Below are positions 32,801 to 40,947 of a stretch of 47,424 nucleotides of DNA, piece by piece (positions within the stretch are counted from its first letter, which is position 1; every line of letters starts with the position of its first letter). The translations under genes were made by a program, and so were the position numbers. A model generated the notes under the pieces. The model did no database searches. It worked only from the letters and a program-made list of their open reading frames with translations, and was not told the origin of the DNA. The stretch is from Variovorax sp. KK3 (GTDB lineage: Bacteria; Pseudomonadota; Gammaproteobacteria; Burkholderiales; Burkholderiaceae_C): the NCBI RefSeq assembly GCF_001984055.1, contig NZ_LYVO01000056.1, positions 1 to 47,424 of the forward strand. Direction: 5' to 3'.

Positions 32801-34093
32801 CTACGCGTGCCGCAGGCAGAGGTGCGAGCCGTGCTGGGGTCGAGGCGGCGCATCGGCCTGCGACAGCGCAGCCACGAAGCTGGCCAGGCTGGCCGTGCGC
32901 AGCGGCAGGAATGGAATGCCCAGGCGCAGGCATTGGCGCTTGATGCTGTTGGCCGAGTCGTGGTCGATGCAATCGACCGGAAACAGCACGCGGTCGGCCC
33001 AGCCGATCGAGGCGACGAGCTGGCCCTTTCGGTCTTCGAGCCCGCCGTCGTGCCGCCGCAGCTCCCCGCCGCCGCGCTCCACCCATTCGCGAATGGCCTG
33101 CGACGAACTCGGGCGGCCGCCGACATAGAGCAGCCGTGTGCCTTTCAGCGTGTCCAGGTCGGCCGCCGTCGATGCTTCGTCGTCGGCCAGCCATCGGTGC
33201 AGCTGCGATTCCGCGGCATGCAGTTCGCGCGCGAGCACGCCCAGGTTCGAGCGCAAGCCGTCGCTTTCTTCCTGCAGGCGGCGGATCTCGTCGACCGCCC
33301 GCTGAGCCTGCAGCTCGGCACGCTCGCGGCGCTGCACCTGCAGGGTCACCCAGTCGGCGTCCTTGCCGGCGGGCAACGGCTCGCCGGTGGCGGGAGCCGG
33401 TTTGGCTTGCTCGACCTGCGTGCGGGTCGCCTTGAGCTGGGCGGCCGTGTGGCGGTGCTCCTGCTCGGCTCGATCGTGCGTTTCGACCAGGCGTTGGTGG
33501 CGGTCCTGCAACTGCGCGAGCTGGGCACGGAGCTGCTCGTTCTCCGCCTGCAAAAACACCCGCTGCCGCAGGTCAGCGCGGGTCGAGGCGCCCATCAGGT
33601 GCGACAGCATGTGCACTTCGCCGAACACCTGCTGGCGCAGGGCTTCCGGCGTGTGTCGATGCGAGAGCACGGCCCAGTAGGCGCCTGGCACTTCGCCGCG
33701 CTGCACGAACTCGCGCCACAGCGCCTCGACCTCGGCCGCGTCGCGGGCCTTGGCAAAGCGCCGCACCGCCGGGTCGTGCAGACGGTCCAGTGCCTTGTGC
33801 AGCGCCTTGGCCGCCAGCGGCTCCTTGCTGCACAGGCGCACGGCATCGTGGTGCACGTCGAGTTCGCTCGCACCTTGCACGTCGACGAAGCGCGCGATCA
33901 CGCGGCGCAGTTCGGCGTCGGTCAGGCAGGTGCCGACCACCGAGCAATGCAGGTGGGTTTCGAGGTCGCCGAGGCGCACGCGCGTTGCGCCGGGCGGCGG
34001 CGCAGCGTCGTCCGGCATTGCGGGCCAGGGCGCCTGCTGTGCCGTGGGGTACTTGAGCCGAAAGGCTGGCGCGGGCTCGGTAGGCAAGGTCAT
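32801..34093 (-). CDS. DUF2325-domain protein with central coiled coil
   Basis: This 430-residue cytoplasmic protein has three parts. An N-terminal helical region (about 1-165) contains LETHLHCSVVGTCLTD. A long coiled coil (about 180-320) is rich in Gln, Glu, Arg and Ala, for example AENEQLRAQLAQLQDRHQ. A C-terminal DUF2325 domain begins LLYVGGRPSSSQAIREWVER and continues with RVLFPVDCIDHDSAN. DUF2325 has no established activity. The ATG at 34093 fits; the frame extends upstream without a better start. A ModE-like box begins 20 bases upstream. Convergence of sites and neighbours suggests a role linked to molybdenum supply or use (inference). Confidence 0.75.
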   Translation of the reverse strand: MTLPTEPAPAFRLKYPTAQQAPWPAMPDDAAPPPGATRVRLGDLETHLHCSVVGTCLTDAELRRVIARFVDVQGASELDVHHDAVRLCSKEPLAAKALHKALDRLHDPAVRRFAKARDAAEVEALWREFVQRGEVPGAYWAVLSHRHTPEALRQQVFGEVHMLSHLMGASTRADLRQRVFLQAENEQLRAQLAQLQDRHQRLVETHDRAEQEHRHTAAQLKATRTQVEQAKPAPATGEPLPAGKDADWVTLQVQRRERAELQAQRAVDEIRRLQEESDGLRSNLGVLARELHAAESQLHRWLADDEASTAADLDTLKGTRLLYVGGRPSSSQAIREWVERGGGELRRHDGGLEDRKGQLVASIGWADRVLFPVDCIDHDSANSIKRQCLRLGIPFLPLRTASLASFVAALSQADAPPRPQHGSHLCLRHA

Positions 34094-34112
34094 GACGGGT
34101 TCCGAACGTTTG

Positions 34113-34140
34113 CGCGAAATATACGGGTGAATATAGCAAC
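34113..34140. promoter_or_regulatory. ModE-like box 2
   Basis: CGCGAAATATA (34113-34123), CGGGTG, then AATATAGCAAC (34130-34140). Read on the minus strand, the halves are GTTGCTATATT and TATATTTCGCG, the same 11-6-11 layout as ModE operators. It lies just upstream of the DUF2325 gene start. Confidence 0.6.
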
Positions 34141-34211
34141 ACGCAAAGACGCGATCCATGAGATGGATGTGGGTCTACTCCTGATAAGGAAGATTGTATG
34201 GGTCGAGAAGC

Positions 34212-34239
34212 TTGGAATCGCTCGTTTCTCGAATATCGT
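34212..34239 (+). promoter_or_regulatory. Candidate promoter for the lipoprotein gene
   Basis: TTGGAA (34212-34217) and TATCGT (34234-34239) are spaced by 16 bases, each with four of six consensus positions. The -10 overlaps ModE-like box 3, as expected for repression. Confidence 0.4.
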
Positions 34240-34262
34240 TATGTCGTCTACGACACAACGAA
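34235..34262. promoter_or_regulatory. ModE-like box 3
   Basis: ATCGTTATGTC (34235-34245), GTCTAC, then GACACAACGAA (34252-34262). The core CGTTATGT and ACACAACG halves pair with one mismatch, closely matching the E. coli modA operator (CGTTATAT...ACATAACG). It ends 10 bases before the lipoprotein ATG. Confidence 0.7.
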
Positions 34263-34272
34263 GAGGCGAACC

Positions 34273-35289
34273 ATGTCCGAAGCCTTCATCCTGCCGCCCC
34301 GTGCCGCGGCCTTGCTCGCGTTCCTGGTCGCCGGCTGCGGCGGAGGAGGCGGCGGCAACGGCTGGCCGGTTCTTCCGCCCGCACCGGCGCCTGCCCCCGC
34401 GCCGGCTACGTCGCTCAAGCTCGAAGGCTCGATCGACCTGCCGCGGTCCTACACCGCGGCCGACCTCGCGGCCCGTGCGCCGGTGACACAGACCGTCACC
34501 TATACCAGCGGCAGCGGCAGCGGCAGCCAGACGAAGATCTACACCGGCGCCAACCTGTGGTCGCTGCTCGCCGACGCCGGCATCCAGCTGGACGCCTCGC
34601 GCAAGAACGACGTGCTGGGCCGCTACGTGGTCGCGACCGGCGCAGACGGGTACCGGTCCATCTTCTCGCTCGGCGAGATCCACCCCGAGTTCGGCAACCG
34701 CGCCAGCATCGTCGCCTACGCCGCGGTCACCGGCGGAAGCAGCGCGCCGCTCGACGAGGTCGACGGCCCCTTCCGCGTGACCGCGCCCACCGACATCAAG
34801 GGCGGCCGCTACGTGTCCAGCCTGGTCAAGCTGCAGGTCCAGCCTTCCGCGGCGCTCACGGCAGGCGTCGGCGGCGGCACTTCCGCTTCGTTCAGGGTGT
34901 CGGGCCAGGTCGCCACCGCCGCCACCTACGACATCGCTGCGCTGAAGGGCCTGCCGGCCGTCACGCAGACCGTCGCCGGCACTGCGTATACCGGCGTCAG
35001 CCTGTGGACGCTGCTCAACACCATCGGCCTCAAGCCGCCGGCCGGCAAGAACCCGACGCTGGCGATGTACGCCGTGGCCACCGGCAGCGACGGTTACCGC
35101 GCGCTGGTGTCGCTGGGCGAGATCGACCCGGGCTTCGGCAACAACGGCGCGATGGTGGCGTATGAAATTAACGGCGCGGGGCTCGGCGCCAACGGCATGG
35201 CGCGGCTCGTCATCCCGGGCGAGGTGAAGCAGGGACGGCTGGTATCGAACCTGATCGCGATCGAGGTGCTTGCGGCGACCGGCCCCTGA
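34273..35289 (+). CDS. Lipoprotein with two molybdopterin-fold domains
   Basis: This 338-residue protein has a signal peptide with lipobox LVAGC followed by a glycine run and a Pro/Ala linker, so it should be anchored to a membrane by Cys20. Two tandem domains of the sulfite-oxidase-like molybdopterin fold follow (about 55-190 and 200-335). Each has a YTG(A/V)xLWxLL block and an ATG(A/S)DGY block (KIYTGANLWSLL with ATGADGYRSIFSLGEIHPEF; AYTGVSLWTLL with ATGSDGYRALVSLGEIDPGF). The cofactor-ligating Cys seen in the 32190 gene is missing from both. It may therefore bind the cofactor differently or act as a scaffold. The ATG at 34273 fits the signal peptide. Confidence 0.8.
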   Translation: MSEAFILPPRAAALLAFLVAGCGGGGGGNGWPVLPPAPAPAPAPATSLKLEGSIDLPRSYTAADLAARAPVTQTVTYTSGSGSGSQTKIYTGANLWSLLADAGIQLDASRKNDVLGRYVVATGADGYRSIFSLGEIHPEFGNRASIVAYAAVTGGSSAPLDEVDGPFRVTAPTDIKGGRYVSSLVKLQVQPSAALTAGVGGGTSASFRVSGQVATAATYDIAALKGLPAVTQTVAGTAYTGVSLWTLLNTIGLKPPAGKNPTLAMYAVATGSDGYRALVSLGEIDPGFGNNGAMVAYEINGAGLGANGMARLVIPGEVKQGRLVSNLIAIEVLAATGP

Positions 35290-35313
35290 GGACCGTTCGG
35301 CGCTCGCCAGCGC

Positions 35314-36375
35314 TCAGGCCCGCGCGCCGACCAGGCAGGCCAGCACCAGCGCCGCGAGCCACGCCGTCTCGACCAGGATGAGCGCCACGGGCCGCCAGCC
35401 CGCCTTGGCCAGGTCGCGGAACGAGGTCTTCATGCCCAGGGCCGCGACCGCCACCACCAGCAACACCTGCGAGGTCTCGCCCAGGCCGCGCACGGCCGCC
35501 GGCGGCAGCACGCCGCTCGAATTGACGGCCACCATCGCCACGAACAGCACCAGGAACCAGGGGACGAGCGGCGCACTGCGGACGGCGCGACCCCCCTCGG
35601 CGTGCGGCTGCGCCGCCGCCCGCGCGCGCTTGAACGCGAGCGAGATCGCGAACACGACCACGGTCAGCATCGCCACCCGGAACAGCTTGACGATGGTCGC
35701 GATGTCGCCGGCTTCCGGCCCCAGCGTGTAGCCGGCGCCGATCACCTGCGCCACGTCGTGGATGGTGGCGCCGATGAAGATGCCCGCCTCCCGCGCCGGC
35801 AGGCCCACGGCGCTCGCGATCAGCGGATACGCCACCATCGCCACGGTCGACAGCAGCGTGACGGCCACCACGACCATGAGCGTGTGCCGCTCTGCGTTCT
35901 TGTCGCGCGGCAGCACCGCCGAAATGGCGAGCGCCGCGGAGGCGCCGCAGATCGCCACGGCCCCGCCCGCCAGCACGCCTTGCGCGGACGTGAAGCCCAG
36001 GCGCCGCCCGATCGCCAGGCCCAGCACGATCGTCGACACGACCCCGGCGGCGACCAGCAGCGCCGTGCTCCATCCCAGGTGCATGACCTGCTGCGCGGTG
36101 ATCCGTGCGCCCAGCAGTCCCACGCCCAGGCGCAGGCAGGCTCGCGCGCAGAACTTGATGCCGGGCGTGCTTCGCGGCTCGTGGCTCAGATGGTGCAGGG
36201 CGACGCCGATCATCAAGGCATAGAGAAACACCGGGCCGCCGTGCCGCGACGCGACCAGGGCCGCAGCGGCGGCGACGACGGCCGACAGCGCGGAGCCGGG
36301 CAGCAGGGTCAGCGCGCGGTTCAATGCCGCGGGCGAAGCCTTCGATGACAGCGAGGGGGCCGATGGAGAAGTCAT
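35314..36375 (-). CDS. YeiH/UPF0324-family membrane protein
   Basis: This 353-residue inner-membrane protein has about ten membrane segments. Family blocks are GVGLLGARITAQQVMHLG, AGGAVAICGASAALAISAVL and GIFIGATIHDVAQVIGAGY. UPF0324 members are labelled putative sulfate exporters, though transport is not firmly shown for most. The ATG at 36375 avoids an implausible N-terminal extension. It is convergent with the lipoprotein gene and divergent from the molbindin gene. Its presence beside sulfite-oxidase-like proteins could mean it exports a sulfur anion (inference). Confidence 0.88.
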   Translation of the reverse strand: MTSPSAPSLSSKASPAALNRALTLLPGSALSAVVAAAAALVASRHGGPVFLYALMIGVALHHLSHEPRSTPGIKFCARACLRLGVGLLGARITAQQVMHLGWSTALLVAAGVVSTIVLGLAIGRRLGFTSAQGVLAGGAVAICGASAALAISAVLPRDKNAERHTLMVVVAVTLLSTVAMVAYPLIASAVGLPAREAGIFIGATIHDVAQVIGAGYTLGPEAGDIATIVKLFRVAMLTVVVFAISLAFKRARAAAQPHAEGGRAVRSAPLVPWFLVLFVAMVAVNSSGVLPPAAVRGLGETSQVLLVVAVAALGMKTSFRDLAKAGWRPVALILVETAWLAALVLACLVGARA

Positions 36376-36560
36376 GCGGCGATCGTAGGAAGTGGTCGCT
36401 GATCGGTCCAACGAATTGTTCTGGAGGAAGTGATCGAAAAAATGGGTCAGCATCCGTAGTGGACCAGCGATCCCTGACGACGGCTTTTCGTTGGCATACT
36501 GCTGCAGCGGTTTCGTCGGGCCGCGCCATCCGGCAATCGCACCGACTCGAAAGGTATCCC

Positions 36561-36773
36561 ATGAAAATCAGCGCCAGAAACGTCCTGCCAGGCAAGGTCA
36601 CGGCCATCGTCCGCGGCCCCGTGACGACCGAAGTCACCCTCGAAATCGCGCCGGGTGTCCAGATCACCTCCACCATCACCAGCGCATCCGCGCAGTCGCT
36701 CGGCATCAAGGAAGGCGGCAAGGTTTACGGCGTGATCAAGGCGTCGAGCGTGATGATCGCGACCGACGATTGA
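36561..36773 (+). CDS. Molbindin (Mop/TOBE domain) molybdate-binding protein
   Basis: This 70-residue protein is a single Mop domain that binds molybdate or tungstate oligomerically in the cytoplasm. It shows the family start MKISARNVLPGKVTAIVRG, the central VTLEIAPGVQITSTITS, and GIKEGGKVYGVIKASSVMI. AAGG seven bases upstream supports the ATG at 36561. Its presence strengthens the molybdenum reading of the ModE-like sites 2.3 kb away, although no such box is visible directly in front of it. Its TGA overlaps the TTG of the next gene. Confidence 0.92.
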   Translation: MKISARNVLPGKVTAIVRGPVTTEVTLEIAPGVQITSTITSASAQSLGIKEGGKVYGVIKASSVMIATDD

Positions 36774-37801
36774 AGATCGACGGGGTCTCGATCCCGCGGG
36801 CGCTGCAGCGATCGGTCGTGGCGGCCGCGATGCTCGCCGGTGCGATCGTCCATGGCACCGGCCATGCCCAGCCCGGCCCGGTCTGCCTGCAGACGGGCAC
36901 CGGCACACCGTCACCGCCACGCGCCCTGGCCTTGGCGGGCGCCGCGCGGCAGGAGCACCGGGCCTTCGGCGGCCAGACGCTCGATGCCGAGGGCCGGCTC
37001 ACCGCGTCGGGCGCGTCCGAAGCCGAAGCGCTGCGAGGTCCCTCGCTGCGTCCGGCGCCCTGGCAGCGCGTCATCGGCTACTGGCAGGCCGTGGGCACCC
37101 ACGGCGGCCGGCTGCCTTCGCAGGTGGCCTACGGCGGCTGGCGGCCGGCCGATCGCAGCTTGCTCCAGCAAGCCCTCAACCAGGCCAGCGCCGAGCATCT
37201 GCAAGGCCTCGGTGTCGGGCCGGACCAGGGCCTGACGTCACAGGAACTGCGCGCCCTGCGCATCGCGGTCGACCGCGTCGCGGTGATCGACACGCCGTGG
37301 TCGGCCGCCTTCGTGAGCTGGCTCGCGCGCGAAGCGGGGCTGGGACCGGACGAGTTCGCGTTCTCCGAGGCGCATGCCGACTATGCCGGCGCTGCCTGGC
37401 AGGCCGGCGCCGCGGAAGCGTCGGGCCAGGCCACCGCCTATGCGATGCGCGCTTGCGACGCGATGCGCACGCCACCGCGCGTCGGCGACCTCGTCTGCCA
37501 TGCCCGCAGCGACGACGCGCGGGTGGCCGACTTCGCATCCATCGGCCGCCTGCTGGCCTCGCGCGCCACCGGCGGTGCGGCGCTGCCCATGCACTGCGAC
37601 GTGGTGGTGTCGGTCGACGACGGCGGTCTGGACGCAGTGGGCGGCAACGTGCTGCAGTCGGTCACCTTGCGGCGCTTGGATTTCGTGCCCGGCACGCGGC
37701 GCATCGACCCGAGCTACGTGGGCTGCGAAGCGGGCACGGCCGGCTGCGTCGATCGCCACATGAGCCGCGCCCCCTGGTCGCTGCTGCTCCAATGGCGCTG
37801 A
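36770..37801 (+). CDS. Exported DUF2272-family protein
   Basis: This 343-residue protein starts at a TTG (36770) that overlaps the molbindin stop as TTGA. The start gives a basic n-region and a hydrophobic core (SVVAAAMLAGAIVHGTGHAQ), a convincing signal peptide. The DUF2272 region shows TPWSAAFVSWLAREAGLG, FSEAHADYAGAAW and a later GDLVCHARSDD. It has several cysteines, consistent with a periplasmic location. The family's function is unsettled; some members resemble peptidoglycan-acting hydrolases. No ribosome-binding site is obvious, so it may rely on coupling to mop. Confidence 0.75.
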   Translation: MKIDGVSIPRALQRSVVAAAMLAGAIVHGTGHAQPGPVCLQTGTGTPSPPRALALAGAARQEHRAFGGQTLDAEGRLTASGASEAEALRGPSLRPAPWQRVIGYWQAVGTHGGRLPSQVAYGGWRPADRSLLQQALNQASAEHLQGLGVGPDQGLTSQELRALRIAVDRVAVIDTPWSAAFVSWLAREAGLGPDEFAFSEAHADYAGAAWQAGAAEASGQATAYAMRACDAMRTPPRVGDLVCHARSDDARVADFASIGRLLASRATGGAALPMHCDVVVSVDDGGLDAVGGNVLQSVTLRRLDFVPGTRRIDPSYVGCEAGTAGCVDRHMSRAPWSLLLQWR

Positions 37802-37810
37802 CTTCTCGCT

Positions 37811-37831
37811 CCCTCCCCCGCTGGGGGAGGG
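37811..37831. terminator. Strong hairpin between convergent genes
   Basis: CCCTCCCCC (37811-37819), GCT, GGGGGAGGG (37823-37831) is a perfect 9-bp stem. It sits between the convergent DUF2272 and VWA genes and probably stops transcription from at least one side. It lacks a T-run and also looks like a small dispersed repeat. Confidence 0.5.
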
Positions 37832-37870
37832 CTGGGGTGGGCGCACCCGGCGGTCGAAGCGGCGCCGATC

Positions 37871-38914
37871 TCAGAGGATGCGGTTGAACCAGAGCAGCGA
37901 CAGACCCGCCGACAGAAGCGCCAGCGCCGCGGCACCGAGCGCGAAGAGCGCCGAGATCTCGGTTTCCTTCTTCTCGACGGTGAGCCGCGAACTCAACGTG
38001 TTGTAGACCTTGGTCAGGTCGGCGGCGGTGCCGGCGTAGTAGTACTCGGCCTGCGTCTTGTTGGCGATGGACTTGAGCGTTTCCTCGTCCAGCCGCACGC
38101 GCATCGACCAGCCTTCGAAGCCGATGGTCTCGCCGTCGACCGTGCCGATGCCCACCGTGTACACGCGCACGCCGCGCTCCGAGGCCGCCTTGGCCGCGTC
38201 CAGCGGGTCGACGCCGGTGGTGCGCTGGCCGTCCGTCAGCATGATGATCGCGGCCGAGGTGTACGAGCCCGGCGCGACCGGCACGAACTCCTTCGGGGCC
38301 GCCTTGCCGGCCTGGTCCAGCGGCACGCCGCGCTGGCGCGGCGCCTGCGGGCCGAAGTTGGAGACGTCGATGCCCTGGTCGGGGAACAACGTGGCGAGCG
38401 ACACCACGATGGCGTTGCCGGTGGCGGTGGCGCGCTGGAGCTGGAACGAGTCGATCGCCTGCACCAGGTCTTCGCGGTTGGTGGTGGGCAGTTGCGCCAC
38501 GTTGGCGCTGCCGGCGAAGGCGACGATGCCGACCTTCACATGGCGCGGCAGGTCCTTCAGGAAGGCCTTGGCCGCGTCCTGCGCCGCCACCAGCCGGTTG
38601 GGCAGCACGTCGGCCGCGCGCATGCTGCCCGACACGTCCATCGCCAGGATGATGGTCTGCTGGTTGGAGGGCAGCACCACCACCGCCATCGGCCGGGCGG
38701 CTGCGATCAGCATGGCCACCATCGCCAGCAGGAACAGGAAGGGCGGCAGATGGCGACGCACGCTCTGGCGCGCGCCCATGGCTTCGCGCACGATCGACAG
38801 GCTGGCATAGCGCAGCGCCAGCTTCTTCTTGCGGCGCAGGAGCCACACGTAGAGCAGCACCAGCAGGGGCACCGCGGCCATGAACCACAGGAACTGGGGC
38901 CAGAGAAAGGTCAT
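37871..38914 (-). CDS. VWA-domain membrane protein (BatA-like)
   Basis: This 347-residue protein has two N-terminal membrane segments, a von Willebrand A domain (about 87-315) and a C-terminal membrane segment. The metal-ion-dependent adhesion site is intact: DVSGS at 93-97, a Thr in the TATGNA loop and TDG in IIMLTDGQRT. Such proteins work with MoxR ATPases and DUF58 proteins in chaperone-like complexes. The ATG at 38914 overlaps the DUF58 stop; the long frame upstream is a shadow. It is the last gene of a four-gene operon. Confidence 0.9.
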   Translation of the reverse strand: MTFLWPQFLWFMAAVPLLVLLYVWLLRRKKKLALRYASLSIVREAMGARQSVRRHLPPFLFLLAMVAMLIAAARPMAVVVLPSNQQTIILAMDVSGSMRAADVLPNRLVAAQDAAKAFLKDLPRHVKVGIVAFAGSANVAQLPTTNREDLVQAIDSFQLQRATATGNAIVVSLATLFPDQGIDVSNFGPQAPRQRGVPLDQAGKAAPKEFVPVAPGSYTSAAIIMLTDGQRTTGVDPLDAAKAASERGVRVYTVGIGTVDGETIGFEGWSMRVRLDEETLKSIANKTQAEYYYAGTAADLTKVYNTLSSRLTVEKKETEISALFALGAAALALLSAGLSLLWFNRIL

Positions 38915-39912
38915 GCTGCCACCGCCTTGGAAAGGGACGCACCGGTGGCGCGCACGCGGCGCTTGCGCATGTCGGCGAAGCGCACGATGGCTTGCACCAG
39001 GTCGTCCTGAGTGGAGAGTTCGAGCGTGTCGACGCCGGCCTTGGCCAGCGTCTCGCGCAATGTGGTTTCGCGCTCCGCGGCGAGGCGTGCGAAGCGCTTG
39101 CGGAAGCCGCCGTCGTGGGTGTCGACCCACAGCTGCTCGCCGGTTTCGGCGTCGGTGAGCGGTACCAGGCCGAGGTCGGGGATCTCCAGTTCGAGCGGGT
39201 CGAACAGGCGCACGGCCACCACCTCGTGGCGCTGCACGAGCTGGGCGAGCGGGCGGTCCCAGCCGGGCTCGGAAAGGAAGTCTGACACCACGAACACGGT
39301 GGAGCGGCGCGGCATCAGCACCGCGGCCGACTTCAGCAGGTCGGCCAGGCGGGTCATGCCTTTTTGCGCCGGCTGCCGTTCCTTCTTGTCGGAGCGCCGT
39401 TCCATCGCGTCGAGCAGGTGCAGCACGTGGCGCCGGCCCGATCGTGGCGGGATCACGGCTTCGACGTCGTTGCCGTAGACCAGCGCGCCGACCCGGTTGC
39501 CGTGGCGCGTGAGCAGGCGCGCGATCACGCCGACGAAGCCGGCCGAGATCTCGCGCTTGGCCTTCACGCCGGAGCCGAAATCGACCGAACGGCTCAGGTC
39601 GAGCACGAACCAGGCGGCCATCTCGCGGTCTTCGGTGAACACGCGTACGTGCGGCGTCTGCAGGCGGGCAGTGACGTTCCAGTCGATGTGGCGCACGTCG
39701 TCGTGGTGCTGGTACTCGCGCAGGTCGGCCAAGTCGAGGCCGGTACCGCGCATCAGCGTGCGGTAGTCGCCCTGCAGCAGGCCGTCGAGGCGGCGGATCA
39801 CCGTCCATTCGAGCCGGCGCAGCGCACGCTCGGCGCCGCCGGCCGCGGCCTCGACGGCCGCGAGCTTCGCGTCGTTCGCCGCCGCGCGGCGGCTAGGCCA
39901 CCAGCTTTTCAT
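38911..39912 (-). CDS. DUF58-domain protein
   Basis: This 333-residue cytoplasmic protein has the DUF58 hallmark DLADLREYQHHDDVRHIDWN, followed by RVFTEDREMAAWFVLDLSRS, which includes a VWA-like metal-binding DLSRS. Partners in this family bridge MoxR ATPases and membrane VWA proteins. It overlaps moxR by 20 bases and the VWA gene by 4, so the three are tightly coupled. Confidence 0.9.
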   Translation of the reverse strand: MKSWWPSRRAAANDAKLAAVEAAAGGAERALRRLEWTVIRRLDGLLQGDYRTLMRGTGLDLADLREYQHHDDVRHIDWNVTARLQTPHVRVFTEDREMAAWFVLDLSRSVDFGSGVKAKREISAGFVGVIARLLTRHGNRVGALVYGNDVEAVIPPRSGRRHVLHLLDAMERRSDKKERQPAQKGMTRLADLLKSAAVLMPRRSTVFVVSDFLSEPGWDRPLAQLVQRHEVVAVRLFDPLELEIPDLGLVPLTDAETGEQLWVDTHDGGFRKRFARLAAERETTLRETLAKAGVDTLELSTQDDLVQAIVRFADMRKRRVRATGASLSKAVAA

Positions 39913-40924
39913 GCTCGAGCGGTTTGGCCGGCGGGGGCACGGCCCGCATGATGCGTTCGACCAGGCTGTCGGGGGTCAGGCCCTCGGACAGGCCTTCGTA
40001 CGAGAGCGTGACACGATGCCGCAGCACGTCGGGCACCAGGTCGGTCATGTCTTCCGGCAGCGCGTAGCTGCGGCCGCGCAGCAGGGCCAGCGCGCGCGCG
40101 CCTTCGGTCAGGTTGATGCTGGCGCGCGGGCTGGCGCCGTAGGTGATGAATCGGCGCATGTCCTTCAGCCCGTGGCGGTCGGGCGTGCGCGTGGCCGACA
40201 CCAGCCGCACCGCGTACTGGATGAGCGACGGGTCGACGTACACCTGCCGCGCCTCGGCCTGCAATGCGGCGAGCTGGTCGATGGTGGCGACCGGCGTGGC
40301 TTCGAGCGCCGGGCCGATGACGCGCTGGACGATCACGAACTCTTCCTCGTCGGTCGGGTAGTCGACCAGCACCTTCATCATGAAGCGGTCGACCTGGGCT
40401 TCGGGCAGCGGGTAGGTGCCTTCGGTCTCGATCGGGTTCTGCGTCGCCATCACCAGGAAGGGGCGCGGCACGCGGTGCGTTTCGCCGGCGATGGTGACCT
40501 GGCGCTCCTGCATCACTTCGAGCAGGGCGCTCTGCACCTTGGCAGGTGCGCGGTTGATTTCGTCGGCCAGCAGCAGGTTGGCGAACACCGGGCCCAGGGA
40601 CGTGCTGAAGTCGCCGGTCTTCTGGTTGTAGATGCGCGTGCCGACCAGGTCGGCGGGCACCAGGTCGGGCGTGAACTGGATGCGCTTGAACTGTCCGCGG
40701 ATCGCGTCGGCCAGCGTCTTCACCGTCAGCGTCTTGGCCAGTCCGGGCACGCCTTCCACCAGCAGGTGGCCGCCCGCCAGCACCGCCACCATCACCCGTT
40801 CCAGGAAGCGGTCCTGGCCGACGACCACGCGCTTGACCTGGTAGAGGATCTGCTCCATCAGCTCGGCGGTGCTGCCGGCGGGCGCAGAGGGGACGGAGGG
40901 TGTCGCTTCGGGTTCCATGCTCAT
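39893..40924 (-). CDS. MoxR-family AAA+ ATPase
   Basis: This 343-residue ATPase has Walker A GVPGLAKT at residues 58-65, Walker B LLLADEINRAPAKVQSAL, sensor 1 MATQNPIETEGTYPLPEAQ and an arginine-finger region DRFMMKV. MoxR ATPases act as chaperones for maturation of metal or cofactor proteins or for envelope stress. The start is the first of two close ATGs (40924, 40918). It lies 23 bases after the trypsin-like protease gene. Confidence 0.93.
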   Translation of the reverse strand: MSMEPEATPSVPSAPAGSTAELMEQILYQVKRVVVGQDRFLERVMVAVLAGGHLLVEGVPGLAKTLTVKTLADAIRGQFKRIQFTPDLVPADLVGTRIYNQKTGDFSTSLGPVFANLLLADEINRAPAKVQSALLEVMQERQVTIAGETHRVPRPFLVMATQNPIETEGTYPLPEAQVDRFMMKVLVDYPTDEEEFVIVQRVIGPALEATPVATIDQLAALQAEARQVYVDPSLIQYAVRLVSATRTPDRHGLKDMRRFITYGASPRASINLTEGARALALLRGRSYALPEDMTDLVPDVLRHRVTLSYEGLSEGLTPDSLVERIMRAVPPPAKPLEHEKLVA

Positions 40925-40947
40925 GCGTTGCTTTCGTCGTCGTTGAG

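Noticed and set aside
32718..33194. Extension of the small molybdopterin-fold gene
   Set aside because: It is the shadow of the DUF2325 gene; the ATG at 32717 matches the domain start.
36376..36560. ModE-like box in front of the molbindin gene
   Set aside because: Only a partial TTCGTTGGCATAC match was found, with no second half.
38915..39808. Long upstream frame of the VWA gene
   Set aside because: It is a shadow of the DUF58 gene.
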